Position numbers and translations under genes: made by a program. From the NCBI GenBank assembly GCA_947493495.1, contig CANLRN010000013.1:23026-87025 (forward strand): DNA of 64,000 nucleotides. The letters are read 5' to 3'. Below, piece by piece: positions 39,231-48,982 of this stretch. Source of the stretch: an uncultured Aquimarina sp. (GTDB taxonomy: Bacteria; Bacteroidota; Bacteroidia; Flavobacteriales; Flavobacteriaceae). The notes beneath the pieces are model-generated. The model saw nothing but the letters and a program-made list of their open reading frames with translations, was not told the origin of the DNA and ran no database searches. Position 1 is the stretch's first letter. Each line of letters starts with the position of its first letter.

Positions 39231-40454
39231 TTATAGCTCTAATGCTTTTAACACATTAGAATCCATCAATAATTCTTCAGGATTTTCTAAGGCTTCTTTA
39301 ACGGTTACTAAAAACCCAACAGACTCCTTGCCATCAATAATTCTATGATCATAGGACAATGCTACATACATAATAGGTGCTATTACAATTTGTCCATCTC
39401 GTACGATAGGTCGCTCTACTATATTATGCATTCCTAGAATAGCACTCTGTGGTGGATTGATAATTGGAGTTGATAACATACTCCCGAAAACCCCACCATT
39501 GGTGATCGTAAAGGTTCCTCCTGTCATTTCATCTACAGTGATTTGTCCTTCACGAGCTCTGATCGCTAATCTTTTTACTTCGGATTCTACCCCTCTAAAA
39601 CTTAGATTTTCTGCATTTCTAATCACAGGCACCATTAGCCCTTTGGGCCCAGATACTGCAATACTAATATCCTGAAAATCATATGAAATCATCTCCTTAC
39701 CATCGATCATTGAATTTACCGAAGGGAACATCTTTAAGGCACGTACACAGGCTAATGTAAAGAATGACATAAATCCTAAACTTACCCCATGCTTCCCTTT
39801 AAAAGTTTCTTTATATTGCTTTCTCAGGTCGAAAATGGGTTGCATATCCACTTCGTTAAAAGTAGTTAGCATTGCCGTTTCATTTTTTACTGAGACTAAT
39901 CGTTCTGCTACTTTACGACGAAGCATTGATAATTTCTTACGAGATTCTCCTCTACTACCTCCTCCTGGAGTTCCCATTGATGGTTTTGCATCTACTGCAT
40001 CTGCCTTAGTTATACGTCCATCTTTTCCTGTTCCTTGTACTTGAGAAGGGTCAATTCCTTTTTCTGCCAATACTTTCTTAGCAGCAGGCGAGGCTGTCCC
40101 ACTAGCATAGGTTGTTGTTTTTACAGGAGCAGGAGTTGACGTAGAAGGAGCTACTTCTTTTTTAGTTTCTTCTTTTGGAGCTTCTTCAGATACTGCTGCT
40201 TTGCCTTCGGGTTTTGCAGCATCTGTATCAATCAGGCATACAACCTGACCTACAGCTACAGCATCTCCTTCTTCTGCCTTTAGTGTGATAATACCACTAG
40301 CCTCAGCAGGTAACTCTAACGTAGCCTTGTCACTATCTACCTCGGCAATCGCCTGGTCTTTTTCTACATAATCACCATTTTCTACAAGCCATTGTGCAAT
40401 TTCTACTTCTGTAATGGATTCTCCTGGTGATGGGACTTTCATTTCTAAAGCCAT
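39231..40454 (-). CDS. odhB: Dihydrolipoyllysine succinyltransferase (2-oxoglutarate dehydrogenase E2)
   Basis: This E2 core of the 2-oxoglutarate dehydrogenase complex moves the succinyl group to CoA. The 407 residues show the lipoyl domain (1-77, Lys43 in [13 protein letters not shown]), an Ala/Pro/Lys/Glu-rich linker (about 80-110), the peripheral subunit-binding domain (about 115-150, [20 protein letters not shown]) and the catalytic domain (about 175-405). The catalytic ending is [14 protein letters not shown] with the His and Asp of the HxxxDG motif. It lies 65 bases after sucA on the same strand and shares its terminator. Confidence 0.97.
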   Translation of the reverse strand: MALEMKVPSPGESITEVEIAQWLVENGDYVEKDQAIAEVDSDKATLELPAEASGIITLKAEEGDAVAVGQVVCLIDTDAAKPEGKAAVSEEAPKEETKKEVAPSTSTPAPVKTTTYASGTASPAAKKVLAEKGIDPSQVQGTGKDGRITKADAVDAKPSMGTPGGGSRGESRKKLSMLRRKVAERLVSVKNETAMLTTFNEVDMQPIFDLRKQYKETFKGKHGVSLGFMSFFTLACVRALKMFPSVNSMIDGKEMISYDFQDISIAVSGPKGLMVPVIRNAENLSFRGVESEVKRLAIRAREGQITVDEMTGGTFTITNGGVFGSMLSTPIINPPQSAILGMHNIVERPIVRDGQIVIAPIMYVALSYDHRIIDGKESVGFLVTVKEALENPEELLMDSNVLKALEL

Positions 40455-40519
40455 AATTCTAAATTTATATTGTAAGTCACTTTCGCGAAAATATTCTTAT
40501 TTATTGTACTCGTATATTT

Positions 40520-43303
40520 TTATTTCTTTCTACGTCTTTGATTATCTTTTGTTTTATCAAACACATAATCTATCACTTCTTGATGTCTTCTCTTAGATCT
40601 AGTTGCGCTTCCTGCTGCTGGTGCTCCATAAGGGCGTCTACTTGCAAATCTAAATGTTTTTGCATCTTCATAATGCATTAAAATATGACTCAGTGCTCCC
40701 ATATTACGTGGTTCTTCCTGTGCCCATACTACTTCATCGGCCTTATATTTTTTTATAAGCGCATCCATCTCTTTTGCAGGAATAGGGAATATCTGTTCTA
40801 ATCGTACTAAAGCGACATCTTTTCTATTTGATTCTTCTTTCTGAGCTAATAAGTCATAATAAAATTTACCCGTACAAAAAACTAGTGTTTTTACGTCTTT
40901 TGCCTTTGCTGTAGGGTCATCTATAACGGTCTGAAAACCACCTTCTGTAAATTCTTTTATAGAAGAAACGACTCTTTTGTCTCTTAATAAACTTTTAGGC
41001 GTAAATACAACCAAAGGTTTACGATAAGTTGCTTTCATTTGTCTTCTTAAGAGATGAAACAGATTAGCTGGCGTAGTGACATCAGCCACAAACATATTGT
41101 CCTTGGCACATAGTTGCAAATATCTTTCCATACGTGCAGAAGAATGCTCGGCTCCTTGCCCTTCATAGCCGTGAGGCAATAGCATTACAATCCCGTTTTG
41201 CAATTTCCACTTATCTTCTGCAGAAGAGATATATTGATCGATCATGATCTGCGCTCCATTACCGAAATCTCCAAATTGAGCCTCCCAGATAGCTAATGTT
41301 TTTGGGCTTGCCATGGCATATCCGTAATCAAAACCTAATACACCATACTCAGATAAGAGAGAATTATAGATATAAAAATTACCTTGTTCACCTGTAAGAT
41401 TATTGAGTAACAATACTTCTTCTTCACTATCTTCTACTTTTATAACCGCATGCCTGTGAGAGAATGTTCCTCTTTCTACATCTTGCCCACTCATACGTAC
41501 ATCATACCCTTCTTTTAATAAAGATCCATAGGCTAATAGCTCTCCCATTGCCCAATCTAATTGATCTTTTTCGAAAAACATCTCATACCTTTGTTTTATA
41601 AGACGTTCTATCTTTCTAAGGAATTTTTTATTCTCAGGGAGTTTTGTAATTACCTTTGCAATTTCTGTAAGTTCTTTTTTAGGATACGTAGTATTTACCG
41701 ACTCCATCATTTCATCTTCTTGCACTCGGTTAAAACCTACCCATTCATCATGCATAAACGGTGTAATCACTGTTTTTTCTTGCTTACGAGAATCTTCTAA
41801 TTCTTCTTCTAGTGATGCTTTATACTCTTTTTCGAGTTTTTTAACATAGGCGGCATCAATAATTCCTTCTGCAATTAATTTTTCTGCATAAATATCTCTT
41901 GGATTTTTATGTTTAGCGATCGCTTTGTATAATTTTGGTTGTGTAAAGCGAGGTTCATCCCCTTCGTTATGCCCATATTTACGGTATCCTAATAAATCAA
42001 TAAATACATCTCTACCAAAATTCATTCTAAAATCTAATGCAAAATTAGCTGCGTGTACAACAGCCTCGGCATCATCTGCATTTACGTGAAGTACAGGTGA
42101 TAATGTTACCTTGCCTATGTCCGTGCAATACGTAGAGGAACGAGCATCTAGATAATTCGTAGTAAAACCTATTTGATTATTCACCACAATATGAATGGTT
42201 CCTCCAGTTTTGTATCCATCTAATTGTGCCATTTGTACAATTTCATACACCAAACCTTGGCCAGCTACAGCTGCATCTCCGTGAACTACTATGGGTAATA
42301 CTTGAGAAATATTGTCTTTATATTGTCTGTCTTGTTTTGCTCTGGTAATACCTTCTACCACTGCTCCAACCGTCTCTAGGTGTGATGGATTGGGAGCAAT
42401 ATTCATATTAATAGCTTTTCCTGTATCAGATTCTCGCTTAGAGGTCCAGCCCAAATGATACTTTACATCTCCATCGAAAATAGCTTCTGCATAATCCTTA
42501 CCATCAAACTCGCTAAAAATATCCTTAGGGCTTTTACCAAAAATATTAGTCAAGGTACTTAAACGACCACGATGCGCCATCCCCATCACGAATTCTTTAA
42601 CACCTAGACTGGCTGCTTTTTCTACTAGCGCATCTAATGCTGGAATAAGTGATTCTCCTCCCTCTAACGAAAACCGTTTTTGACCCACATATTTGGTATG
42701 CAAAAACCCTTCGAAAGATACGGCTTGATTTAATTTTTTAAGAATGTGTTTTTTCTGATCTGCAGAGAACTTGGTTCGATTTGTATTAAAATTTACACGA
42801 CTCTGAATCCAGGATCGTTCTTCTGGATTACGAATATACATATACTCAATCCCAATAGCATCACAGTATATTTGCTCTAAGTGGACGATAATATTGCTTA
42901 GTGTATTAGCTCCTATACCTATAATATCTCCAGCATTAAAAACTGTATTGAGATCGGCTTGACTTAATCCAAAATTTTCTAGACCTAGACTTGGCATGTA
43001 CTTTCTTCTATCACGAACAGGATTCGTTTTTGTAAAAAGATGCCCTCTGGTTCTGTATCCATCAATTAACTGAACAACTTGAAATTCTTTTTGGAGGTTC
43101 TCTGGCATAACAATAGTTTCTCCAGAGGTTTTTGTTATATATACTGCTTCCTCAGAACTATCAGAATTTTCTAACCCAAAGTCAAATCCTTGAAAAAATG
43201 CTCTCCAACTAGGTTCTATATTATCGGGGTTTTGCAGATATTGATCGTATAAATCTGCAAAAAATGCGGTATTAGCCGCATTTAAAAATGAATATTTATC
43301 CAT
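40520..43303 (-). CDS. sucA: 2-oxoglutarate dehydrogenase E1 component
   Basis: E1 is the thiamine diphosphate-dependent decarboxylase that feeds the TCA cycle. The 927 residues match the family. The N-terminal helix FLNAANTAFFADLYDQYLQN binds the E2 core, GMAHRGRLSTLTNIFGK (near residue 245) and HGDAAVAGQGLVYEIVQMAQ contribute ThDP and substrate contacts, and LLPHGYEGQGAEHSSARMER near residue 715 is a conserved E1o block. The C-terminus ends in a basic RRRKK tail. odhB follows after 65 bases; E3 is not in the window. A promoter candidate lies 40 bases upstream. Confidence 0.97.
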   Translation of the reverse strand: MDKYSFLNAANTAFFADLYDQYLQNPDNIEPSWRAFFQGFDFGLENSDSSEEAVYITKTSGETIVMPENLQKEFQVVQLIDGYRTRGHLFTKTNPVRDRRKYMPSLGLENFGLSQADLNTVFNAGDIIGIGANTLSNIIVHLEQIYCDAIGIEYMYIRNPEERSWIQSRVNFNTNRTKFSADQKKHILKKLNQAVSFEGFLHTKYVGQKRFSLEGGESLIPALDALVEKAASLGVKEFVMGMAHRGRLSTLTNIFGKSPKDIFSEFDGKDYAEAIFDGDVKYHLGWTSKRESDTGKAINMNIAPNPSHLETVGAVVEGITRAKQDRQYKDNISQVLPIVVHGDAAVAGQGLVYEIVQMAQLDGYKTGGTIHIVVNNQIGFTTNYLDARSSTYCTDIGKVTLSPVLHVNADDAEAVVHAANFALDFRMNFGRDVFIDLLGYRKYGHNEGDEPRFTQPKLYKAIAKHKNPRDIYAEKLIAEGIIDAAYVKKLEKEYKASLEEELEDSRKQEKTVITPFMHDEWVGFNRVQEDEMMESVNTTYPKKELTEIAKVITKLPENKKFLRKIERLIKQRYEMFFEKDQLDWAMGELLAYGSLLKEGYDVRMSGQDVERGTFSHRHAVIKVEDSEEEVLLLNNLTGEQGNFYIYNSLLSEYGVLGFDYGYAMASPKTLAIWEAQFGDFGNGAQIMIDQYISSAEDKWKLQNGIVMLLPHGYEGQGAEHSSARMERYLQLCAKDNMFVADVTTPANLFHLLRRQMKATYRKPLVVFTPKSLLRDKRVVSSIKEFTEGGFQTVIDDPTAKAKDVKTLVFCTGKFYYDLLAQKEESNRKDVALVRLEQIFPIPAKEMDALIKKYKADEVVWAQEEPRNMGALSHILMHYEDAKTFRFASRRPYGAPAAGSATRSKRRHQEVIDYVFDKTKDNQRRRKK

Positions 43304-43342
43304 ATGTAACTATTCGATCGTATTATAATTATCAATACATAA

Positions 43343-43377
43343 CAAAAATACAACAATTACAGTATAATGCGTGTCAA
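43343..43377 (-). promoter_or_regulatory. Putative promoter of sucA-odhB
   Basis: On the minus strand, TATTTTTG (43343-43350) fits TAnnTTTG, and TTG at 43375-43377 is 24 bases upstream, slightly long for a -33 element. The distance to the sucA start is 39 bases. Confidence 0.45.
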
Positions 43378-43418
43378 ATTGTGTATATTTATTGAGGTAA
43401 TTTATTAGAAATTTAACA

Positions 43419-43940
43419 ATGAAACTCCTTTTTAATCAGAATATCAAATTTATACTCCTAGCTTTTTTTACCTTACTAAGTATTCAAAATAGTCAAGCTC
43501 AGGAAGATAGTTTCTGGTCTCATGTAAGATTTGGCGGCAATATCGGTTTAGGTTTTACAAACAATACTTTTAATGTTATTGTTGCTCCTTCTGCTGTATA
43601 TGATTTTAGCAATCAATTCAGCGCGGGATTAGGCCTTAATTTCGGATATACAGATGGAATCAATTTTACCAGTACTAATTATGGTGCAAGTATTATTACA
43701 TTATACAATCCTTTTCCTCAATTACAACTCTCTGCGGAATTTGAACAAATGGGAGTAAGTCGCTCAATAGAATTAGATGGACCTGATGTTAATGAGAATT
43801 ATTGGTATCCTGCTCTTTTTGTAGGGGCTGGATATAGAATAGGTTTTGTGAGTGTTGGTCTTAGATATGATGTATTATACGATGACAATACAAGTATTTA
43901 TGCTAGTGCTTATGCCCCTTTTGTGAGAGTATTTTTCTAG
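43419..43940 (+). CDS. Predicted outer-membrane beta-barrel protein
   Basis: The 173-residue product has a signal peptide ending NSQAQ near residue 28. The rest consists of alternating hydrophobic/polar strands with glycine and aromatics, ending in VRVFF; a terminal Phe is typical for outer-membrane barrels. About eight strands can be counted, so a small eight-stranded barrel is likely. Flavobacterial homologues next to sucA are sometimes labelled 'alpha-ketoglutarate decarboxylase', which I regard as a neighbour-derived error, since no enzyme motif is present. It is divergent from sucA. The function is unknown. Confidence 0.75.
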   Translation: MKLLFNQNIKFILLAFFTLLSIQNSQAQEDSFWSHVRFGGNIGLGFTNNTFNVIVAPSAVYDFSNQFSAGLGLNFGYTDGINFTSTNYGASIITLYNPFPQLQLSAEFEQMGVSRSIELDGPDVNENYWYPALFVGAGYRIGFVSVGLRYDVLYDDNTSIYASAYAPFVRVFF

Positions 43941-43973
43941 TATAATTCGCTATTCTTTCCTTTTTTTTACTTT

Positions 43974-44006
43974 TTGTCGATAAAAAAAGTGTATTGTCTA
44001 TTTTTG
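43974..44006 (+). promoter_or_regulatory. Promoter of the small lipoprotein gene
   Basis: TATTTTTG (43999-44006) matches TAnnTTTG and TTG at 43974-43976 is 22 bases upstream, an acceptable Bacteroidota promoter. The predicted leader before ATG 44079 is about 65 bases. Confidence 0.55.
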
Positions 44007-44078
44007 TAATTTTTTTATGCTAAAACCATACATATATTGTGGGTAGTTGTTACATTTAACATATCAAATGAAAAAAAT

Positions 44079-44426
44079 ATGAAAAAAATAATACTCATTG
44101 TAACAATTGGTTTTCTTGTTATCAGCTGTTCAAGTTCTAAAAAAGCAGTTGCCGAGAATCAGAGAACTCAGGTTTCTACTACAGCTCAACTGAGTAAAAA
44201 AAAGAGCTCTGAAAATACCTATTCTAAAGAAGTAAATCATAAAATTAATACTATAATCCAGAATTACCTTGGCACTCCGATTACATCTATTGCTAGATCA
44301 GAAATTGTAAAAACTGAAAATGGATACCAATGGAAATTTATGAATGTTAAAACTGGAGAAAATTTTACAGCAAACTCAGATATAAGCTTTTCTTCTATTG
44401 AGATAGTAAAAAACAAAAAAAGCTAG
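44079..44426 (+). CDS. Small lipoprotein of unknown function
   Basis: I start at ATG 44079 (MKKIILIVTIGFLVISC), where a lipoprotein signal begins and Cys17 is the lipidation site; the longer frame starts at a TTG inside the leader. The 115-residue protein has a Ser/Lys-rich linker (18-60) and a small folded region (about 62-115) with the strand-rich sequence GYQWKFMNVKTGENFTANSD. I recognise no family. An excellent intrinsic terminator follows 62 bases after the stop, and a promoter precedes it, so the gene is monocistronic. Confidence 0.7.
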   Translation: MKKIILIVTIGFLVISCSSSKKAVAENQRTQVSTTAQLSKKKSSENTYSKEVNHKINTIIQNYLGTPITSIARSEIVKTENGYQWKFMNVKTGENFTANSDISFSSIEIVKNKKS

Positions 44427-44487
44427 TGTAGAAATCCTACTTTAATTCTATACTTAACGAACTTTTTTTGCCCCAAACCTGTATTAC

Positions 44488-44521
44488 CCTGATTTACGAT
44501 TATGTAAATCAGGTTTTTTTT
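44488..44521 (+). terminator. Intrinsic terminator after the small lipoprotein gene
   Basis: CCTGATTTAC (44488-44497) pairs perfectly with GTAAATCAGG (44504-44513) around a 6-base loop and is followed by eight T. It touches the 3' end of the convergent prenyltransferase gene. Confidence 0.9.
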
Positions 44522-45494
44522 ATACATTCCTGTTCATTAATTGAGTCCCGAAATTCAGTAAAATTTCTTTTTTTTCTTCAGAAATAGATAAGTCATCTAG
44601 CACTCTAAAAGCTTGTTTTGTATATTTTTCAATTTCTAATCTTGTATGTTCTCTGGCAGCAGTAGTTTCAAAAATATCTTTAACGGTCTCAATCTTATCC
44701 GTCGGATCCTCAGGTTGTATAGAAAATAAGCCTTCTAATTGTTTTTTTTCATTTTCAGATGCATGTGCTATCGCTTTGAGGTACAAAAATGTTTTCTTAT
44801 TTTCGATAATATCTCCACATACTTGTTTCCCAAAAGCTTCTGAATCTCCATATACATCTAGATAATCATCTTGTAACTGAAATGCTATTCCTAGCAATTT
44901 TCCATACTTATATATAGAAGCAGTACATGTATCAGAAGCATTGGCAATAATAGCTCCCATCTGCATAGCAGCACCAACCAATACCGCTGTTTTATATTCT
45001 ATCATCTTTAAATATTCAGAGATTGTAACATCTTCTCGAGTTTCAAAATCGATATCATATTGTTGTCCCTCACAGACTTCAGCAGCAGTTTTGGTAAACA
45101 AAGTTGCTAATTTCTTAAAAGTTCCGTCACCATAATTTTCGAATAACTGATAGGCATTAATTAGCATAGCATCGCCTGAAAGAATCCCTGTATTGACATC
45201 CCATTTTTCGTGTACAGTCTCTTTTCCTCTTCTCAGAGGAGCGTCATCCATGATATCATCATGAACTAATGAAAAATTATGAAATACCTCTATAGCCAAT
45301 GCCGCATCCAAAGCCTTGACATAAGATGTGCCAAAAATTTCTGATGTCATTAAAACCAACACTGGCCTCAATCTTTTACCTCCTAGATTAAGGATATAAC
45401 TAATAGGGAGGTATAGGTTTTTTGGTTCTTTTTTTATACTTTTTTTTGAAAGGTGTTCTAAAAAATAATTTTGATACTCTACAAGTGTATGCAC
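44520..45494 (-). CDS. Trans-polyprenyl diphosphate synthase
   Basis: This isoprenoid chain-elongating enzyme adds IPP to an allylic diphosphate. The 324 residues contain GGKRLRPVLVLM (substrate-binding Arg), the first Asp-rich motif in LVHDDIMDDAPLRRG (Asp79, Asp80, Asp83) and the second in QLQDDYLDVYGD near residue 215. The residues before the first motif (IEVFHNFS) are bulky, which limits product length, so a C15 to C20 product is plausible, but assigning farnesyl or geranylgeranyl specificity from this alone is not safe. The start is GTG 45494; AAAAAGGCG just upstream resembles a ribosome binding site. Confidence 0.92.
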   Translation of the reverse strand: MHTLVEYQNYFLEHLSKKSIKKEPKNLYLPISYILNLGGKRLRPVLVLMTSEIFGTSYVKALDAALAIEVFHNFSLVHDDIMDDAPLRRGKETVHEKWDVNTGILSGDAMLINAYQLFENYGDGTFKKLATLFTKTAAEVCEGQQYDIDFETREDVTISEYLKMIEYKTAVLVGAAMQMGAIIANASDTCTASIYKYGKLLGIAFQLQDDYLDVYGDSEAFGKQVCGDIIENKKTFLYLKAIAHASENEKKQLEGLFSIQPEDPTDKIETVKDIFETTAAREHTRLEIEKYTKQAFRVLDDLSISEEKKEILLNFGTQLMNRNV

Positions 45495-45776
45495 GCGCCT
45501 TTTTTTATGCTAAGGTAAAATATACAAATGGATCCTAAAAATATCCTTGTCCAAAAAAAATACTGATCCGTTATATGATAACAGACAATCATATCATCTA
45601 CACCAAGACCGCTGTTCTATAAGAAACAAAAGCTTTTGTCTTGGCTCTTGTTTCTATGTTCTTGTCCTTAGTAAGTAGTGAGTAACTATACGCGATATCC
45701 AAGGCAACCTCTAGGATAATTCTATCCGATCAAATATCTAGTGTGTTAAATAAATGTAAAACCAAGGAAACTTTTT
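45495..45776. other. Intergenic region with degenerate ACAAGA-like repeats
   Basis: No gene is apparent here. On the minus strand the stretch 45608-45675 reads as loose repeats of the type ACAAGA/AAACAAGAG/CCAAGACA, and AGAAACAA (about 45620-45627) has its complement at about 45647-45654. Purine-rich intergenic strings of this kind occur in flavobacterial genomes. The rest is featureless AT-rich DNA before the efflux promoter. Confidence 0.4.
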
Positions 45777-45806
45777 TTGTTTTTATAGTTTCCTGCAATA
45801 CATTTG
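45777..45806 (+). promoter_or_regulatory. Promoter of the tetR-tolC-hlyD-RND operon
   Basis: TTG (45777-45779), a 19-base spacer and TACATTTG (45799-45806) match the Bacteroidota consensus exactly. The start ATG 45837 is 30 bases further. The upstream frame starting at TTG 45804 lies inside the -7 element, so it cannot be the start. A TetR operator is likely nearby, but no clear palindrome was identified. Confidence 0.75.
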
Positions 45807-45836
45807 TTCAAAAAAGAAATACCCCCTCTAGATAAT

Positions 45837-46436
45837 ATGAAAGAAAAAATAATTACAAAAGCAAATGAACTATTTCTAAATCTTGGATTTAAAAGTGTGA
45901 CAATGGATGACCTAGCTTCTGAGATGGGGATCTCTAAAAAAACTATTTATACTCATTTTCAAAATAAAACAAAACTAGTAGCGGCAACTACAGAGTATCT
46001 ATTTTGTACCATTAGTGATGGCATAGATGCTATTTTAGAAGAAAACAAAGAGCCTATAGAAGAGTTATATGCCATCAAAGCTTTTGTAATGCATCATTTG
46101 AAAGGGGAAAAAACTTCGCCTCAATATCAGCTTCAGAAATATTATCCAAAAATACATAATAGCCTAAAAATAAGACAGTTCGAAACCATGCAAAAATGTG
46201 TTATCGAAAATTTAGAAAGAGGTAAAAAAAAGGGCGTTTTCAGAAAAAATATTGATGCCAATATGATTTCGAGATTATATTTTACAGGAATGATGGGTAT
46301 CAAAAATCAAGAAATGTTCCCTGTACAACTATTCCCTATAAAAAAATTAAGAGAAGATTTTCTAGAATATCACATACGCGGTATTGCTACAAAAAAAGGA
46401 TTAACCATTTTAAACAATCTAATCAAAGAATCATAA
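45837..46436 (+). CDS. TetR/AcrR-family transcriptional regulator
   Basis: The 199-residue regulator starts at ATG 45837 (MKEKIITKANELF). The N-terminal helix-turn-helix covers about 8-52: TKANELFLNLGFKSVTMDDL, then ASEMGISKKTIYTHFQNKTK, a standard TetR DNA-binding helix. The C-terminal ligand domain (about 60-199) is helical and not conserved enough to predict the ligand. It is the first gene of an efflux operon, 3 bases before the tolC-like gene, so it probably represses its own operon and is released by a transported compound. Confidence 0.93.
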   Translation: MKEKIITKANELFLNLGFKSVTMDDLASEMGISKKTIYTHFQNKTKLVAATTEYLFCTISDGIDAILEENKEPIEELYAIKAFVMHHLKGEKTSPQYQLQKYYPKIHNSLKIRQFETMQKCVIENLERGKKKGVFRKNIDANMISRLYFTGMMGIKNQEMFPVQLFPIKKLREDFLEYHIRGIATKKGLTILNNLIKES

Positions 46437-46439
46437 ATT

Positions 46440-47798
46440 ATGAAAAAAAAGCTTTGGTCTTTATGTTTCTTCTGCTTTATAAATATAGCTAGTCATGCAC
46501 AAGAAAAACCTGTGTCATCACAGTATTCTTTTAGTTTAGATGAAGCTATTCAATTTGCATCAGAAAACAGTTATCAATCCATCAATGCTAAGCGGGATGT
46601 TGCTAAAGCATTACAAAGAAAATGGGAAGCTACTGCTACTGGACTGCCACAAATCAATGCCAATGTCAACTACCAAAACCAATTAAAGCAACCTGTATCG
46701 CTAATTCCTGGAGAATTTACTGGTGGTGATCCCGGTTCTTTTGTACCTATTGTTTTTGGGACCAAAGAACAATTATCAGCTACAGCAACCTTATCACAAT
46801 TGCTTTTTAATGGCTCTTATCTTGTAGGCTTAGAGGCTGCCAAAAGTTTTTTGCAGTATAATAATGATATCGAAGAAAAAACACAATTAGAAATTAGAAA
46901 GTCAGTAATTAGTGCATATGGTAGCGTTTTAGTAGCTAGAGAAAGCGTAAAAATTTTAGAAAAAAACACAGAAACTATAGCAAAAAACTTTGAAGAGCGT
47001 AAAAAAATATTCGAAAATGGCCTTGCAGAAGAAGAAGATGTAGAACAATTACAAATCACATTACTACAACTCACCAACCAATTAAACAATGCCCAGAGAT
47101 TAGAAAAAATTGCGCTACAGATGTTTAATCTAATACTTGGCGTCGATGTGGATACCGATACAATTTTATCAGATGATTTAGATAGTTTGACAATAAAAAA
47201 TATGGATTCATCTATCATTAACAAACCATTTACCATAGAAAACAATGTAGATTATCGCTTGGGATATTTACTAACCGAACAACGTAGATTAGAACTTAAG
47301 TTAGAAAGAAGTAAAGCCCTACCTACACTATCAGCATTTATTAATTATGGAACTCAGGCCAATAGTAATACCTTTACCTTTTTAAGTAGTGATCAGCGTT
47401 GGTTTCAATCCTCAATTCTAGGAGTACATCTACAAATTCCTGTTTTTAGTTCTTTAGGAAGAAGTGCCAAAACGAAACAAGCCAGAATTGCTTTTGAACA
47501 AGCCAATACTTCTTTTATAGAAGCGCAGCAACAAATACAATTACAATACAAAACAGCGATCAGTGATTACCAACTTGCTATAGAAACACTTGAAACCGCT
47601 AAACAAAATCTTGCACTGGCAGAAAGAATAGAAAACAAGAATCAAATTAAATATTCTGAAGGCTTAGCTAGCAGTTTTGAGCTCAGACAAGCGCAACTAC
47701 AATTGTACAGCGTACAGCAAGAAATATTACAAGCGATGCTTACAATTATAACAAAAAAAGCAACTTTAGAAACCATAGTAAACGTACCTAATAAATAA
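46440..47798 (+). CDS. TolC-like outer-membrane efflux channel
   Basis: The 452-residue product has a signal peptide ending SHAQE near residue 22 and two outer-membrane efflux protein (OEP) repeats, about 30-225 and 250-445, with long heptad-rich helices such as TAKQNLALAERIENKNQIKY. This is the trimeric exit duct of a tripartite pump whose other parts follow at once: the adaptor after 8 bases and the RND pump after that. The 3-base gap to tetR implies one transcript. Confidence 0.93.
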   Translation: MKKKLWSLCFFCFINIASHAQEKPVSSQYSFSLDEAIQFASENSYQSINAKRDVAKALQRKWEATATGLPQINANVNYQNQLKQPVSLIPGEFTGGDPGSFVPIVFGTKEQLSATATLSQLLFNGSYLVGLEAAKSFLQYNNDIEEKTQLEIRKSVISAYGSVLVARESVKILEKNTETIAKNFEERKKIFENGLAEEEDVEQLQITLLQLTNQLNNAQRLEKIALQMFNLILGVDVDTDTILSDDLDSLTIKNMDSSIINKPFTIENNVDYRLGYLLTEQRRLELKLERSKALPTLSAFINYGTQANSNTFTFLSSDQRWFQSSILGVHLQIPVFSSLGRSAKTKQARIAFEQANTSFIEAQQQIQLQYKTAISDYQLAIETLETAKQNLALAERIENKNQIKYSEGLASSFELRQAQLQLYSVQQEILQAMLTIITKKATLETIVNVPNK

Positions 47799-47806
47799 TT
47801 TCATCT

Positions 47807-48976
47807 ATGAAAACGAAACATATAATAGTATTCATGTCTCTTCTAGTACTTTCTTGCGGACAAGAAAAAACGACCTCAATTGATACAATAATTGAAAGTG
47901 GAGATCTAGCCTCTATACGGGCTAAGAGAAGTGAAGTTGTTGCAGAGCAGCAAGCTGTTGCCAACAAATTAAAACAATTAGATGAAGCCATTGCTGTATT
48001 AGATACTGGTAGTAAAAAACTTCCGTTGGTAACTACTATAATTGCTAAGGATTCACTCTTTACTCATTATCTAGAATTGCAAGGAAGCGTAGAGACCAAA
48101 AAGAATATTGTGCTATATCCCGAAATGCCAGGTACACTAACAAGAGTATATGTAAAAGAAGGGCAACGTGTTTCCAAAGGACAAATACTAGCCAGAGTCG
48201 ATGATGGAGGCATAAGCCAGCAAGTTGCACAAATGGAAGTACAGGCAGCATTAGCAAAAACGACCTTCGAGCGACAAGCAAAATTATGGAATCAGAAAAT
48301 AGGGTCAGAAATACAGTATTTGCAGGCAAAAGCAAATTACGAATCCCAAGAGAATGCCGTAAATCAAATGAAACAACAATTAGGCAAAACAACTGTAAAC
48401 GCTCCTTTTTCTGGTATTATAGATGATATTATCGCAGAACAGGGAAGTGTCGTAGCTCCTGGACAAACAGAATTGATTCGCATTATTAATCTAGATAATA
48501 TGTATATCGAGGTAGAAGTCCCAGAAAGTTATATTGCTAGTATTACAAAAGGTAAAAAAACAACTGTTCATTTTCCTGTGCTTGGAAAGACAATAGAAAC
48601 CAAAATAAGACAAGTAGGCAATTATATCAATCCTAATAATCGTTCCTTTACTGTAGAAGTGGCTGTACCCAATAAAAATGGGGTTATAAAACCCAATCTC
48701 ACAGCAAAAGTAAAAATCAATGATTATACTAGTGAAAAGGCGATACTAATTCCTCAAAGTATTATTTCTGAAAATGCTGAAGGAGATCAATACACCTACA
48801 TTACCTCTACCAAAAACGCAGAAAATATTGCTGAGGCTAAAAGAGTCATTGTAGCCACTGGAAAAACACAAGGAGACTATATAGAAATTCTCGACGGGAT
48901 CAAAAATGGAGATGCTATTATCAGTGAAGGTGCTAGAAGTGTTAAAGACGGACAACAAGTAGAAATTATAAACTAA
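47807..48976 (+). CDS. RND efflux periplasmic adaptor (membrane fusion protein)
   Basis: The 389-residue adaptor links the inner-membrane RND pump to the TolC-like duct. The signal peptide has the lipobox VLSC (Cys17), so it is a lipoprotein. A coiled segment near 35-60 is followed by the lipoyl half (YPEMPGTLTRVYVKEGQRVSKGQILARV), the helical hairpin (about 130-185), the second lipoyl half (TVNAPFSGIIDDIIAEQGSVV) and the beta-barrel and membrane-proximal domains up to about 385. The RND gene begins 6 bases after its stop. Confidence 0.95.
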   Translation: MKTKHIIVFMSLLVLSCGQEKTTSIDTIIESGDLASIRAKRSEVVAEQQAVANKLKQLDEAIAVLDTGSKKLPLVTTIIAKDSLFTHYLELQGSVETKKNIVLYPEMPGTLTRVYVKEGQRVSKGQILARVDDGGISQQVAQMEVQAALAKTTFERQAKLWNQKIGSEIQYLQAKANYESQENAVNQMKQQLGKTTVNAPFSGIIDDIIAEQGSVVAPGQTELIRIINLDNMYIEVEVPESYIASITKGKKTTVHFPVLGKTIETKIRQVGNYINPNNRSFTVEVAVPNKNGVIKPNLTAKVKINDYTSEKAILIPQSIISENAEGDQYTYITSTKNAENIAEAKRVIVATGKTQGDYIEILDGIKNGDAIISEGARSVKDGQQVEIIN

Positions 48977-48982
48977 CATCTT

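Noticed and set aside
43419..43940. Label 'alpha-ketoglutarate decarboxylase' for the small protein beside sucA
   Set aside because: The sequence is a small outer-membrane barrel with a signal peptide and no thiamine-enzyme motif; the label derives from its neighbour.
45804..45836. Longer TetR start at TTG 45804
   Set aside because: This codon lies within the -7 promoter element; the ATG at 45837 begins the conserved TetR helix.
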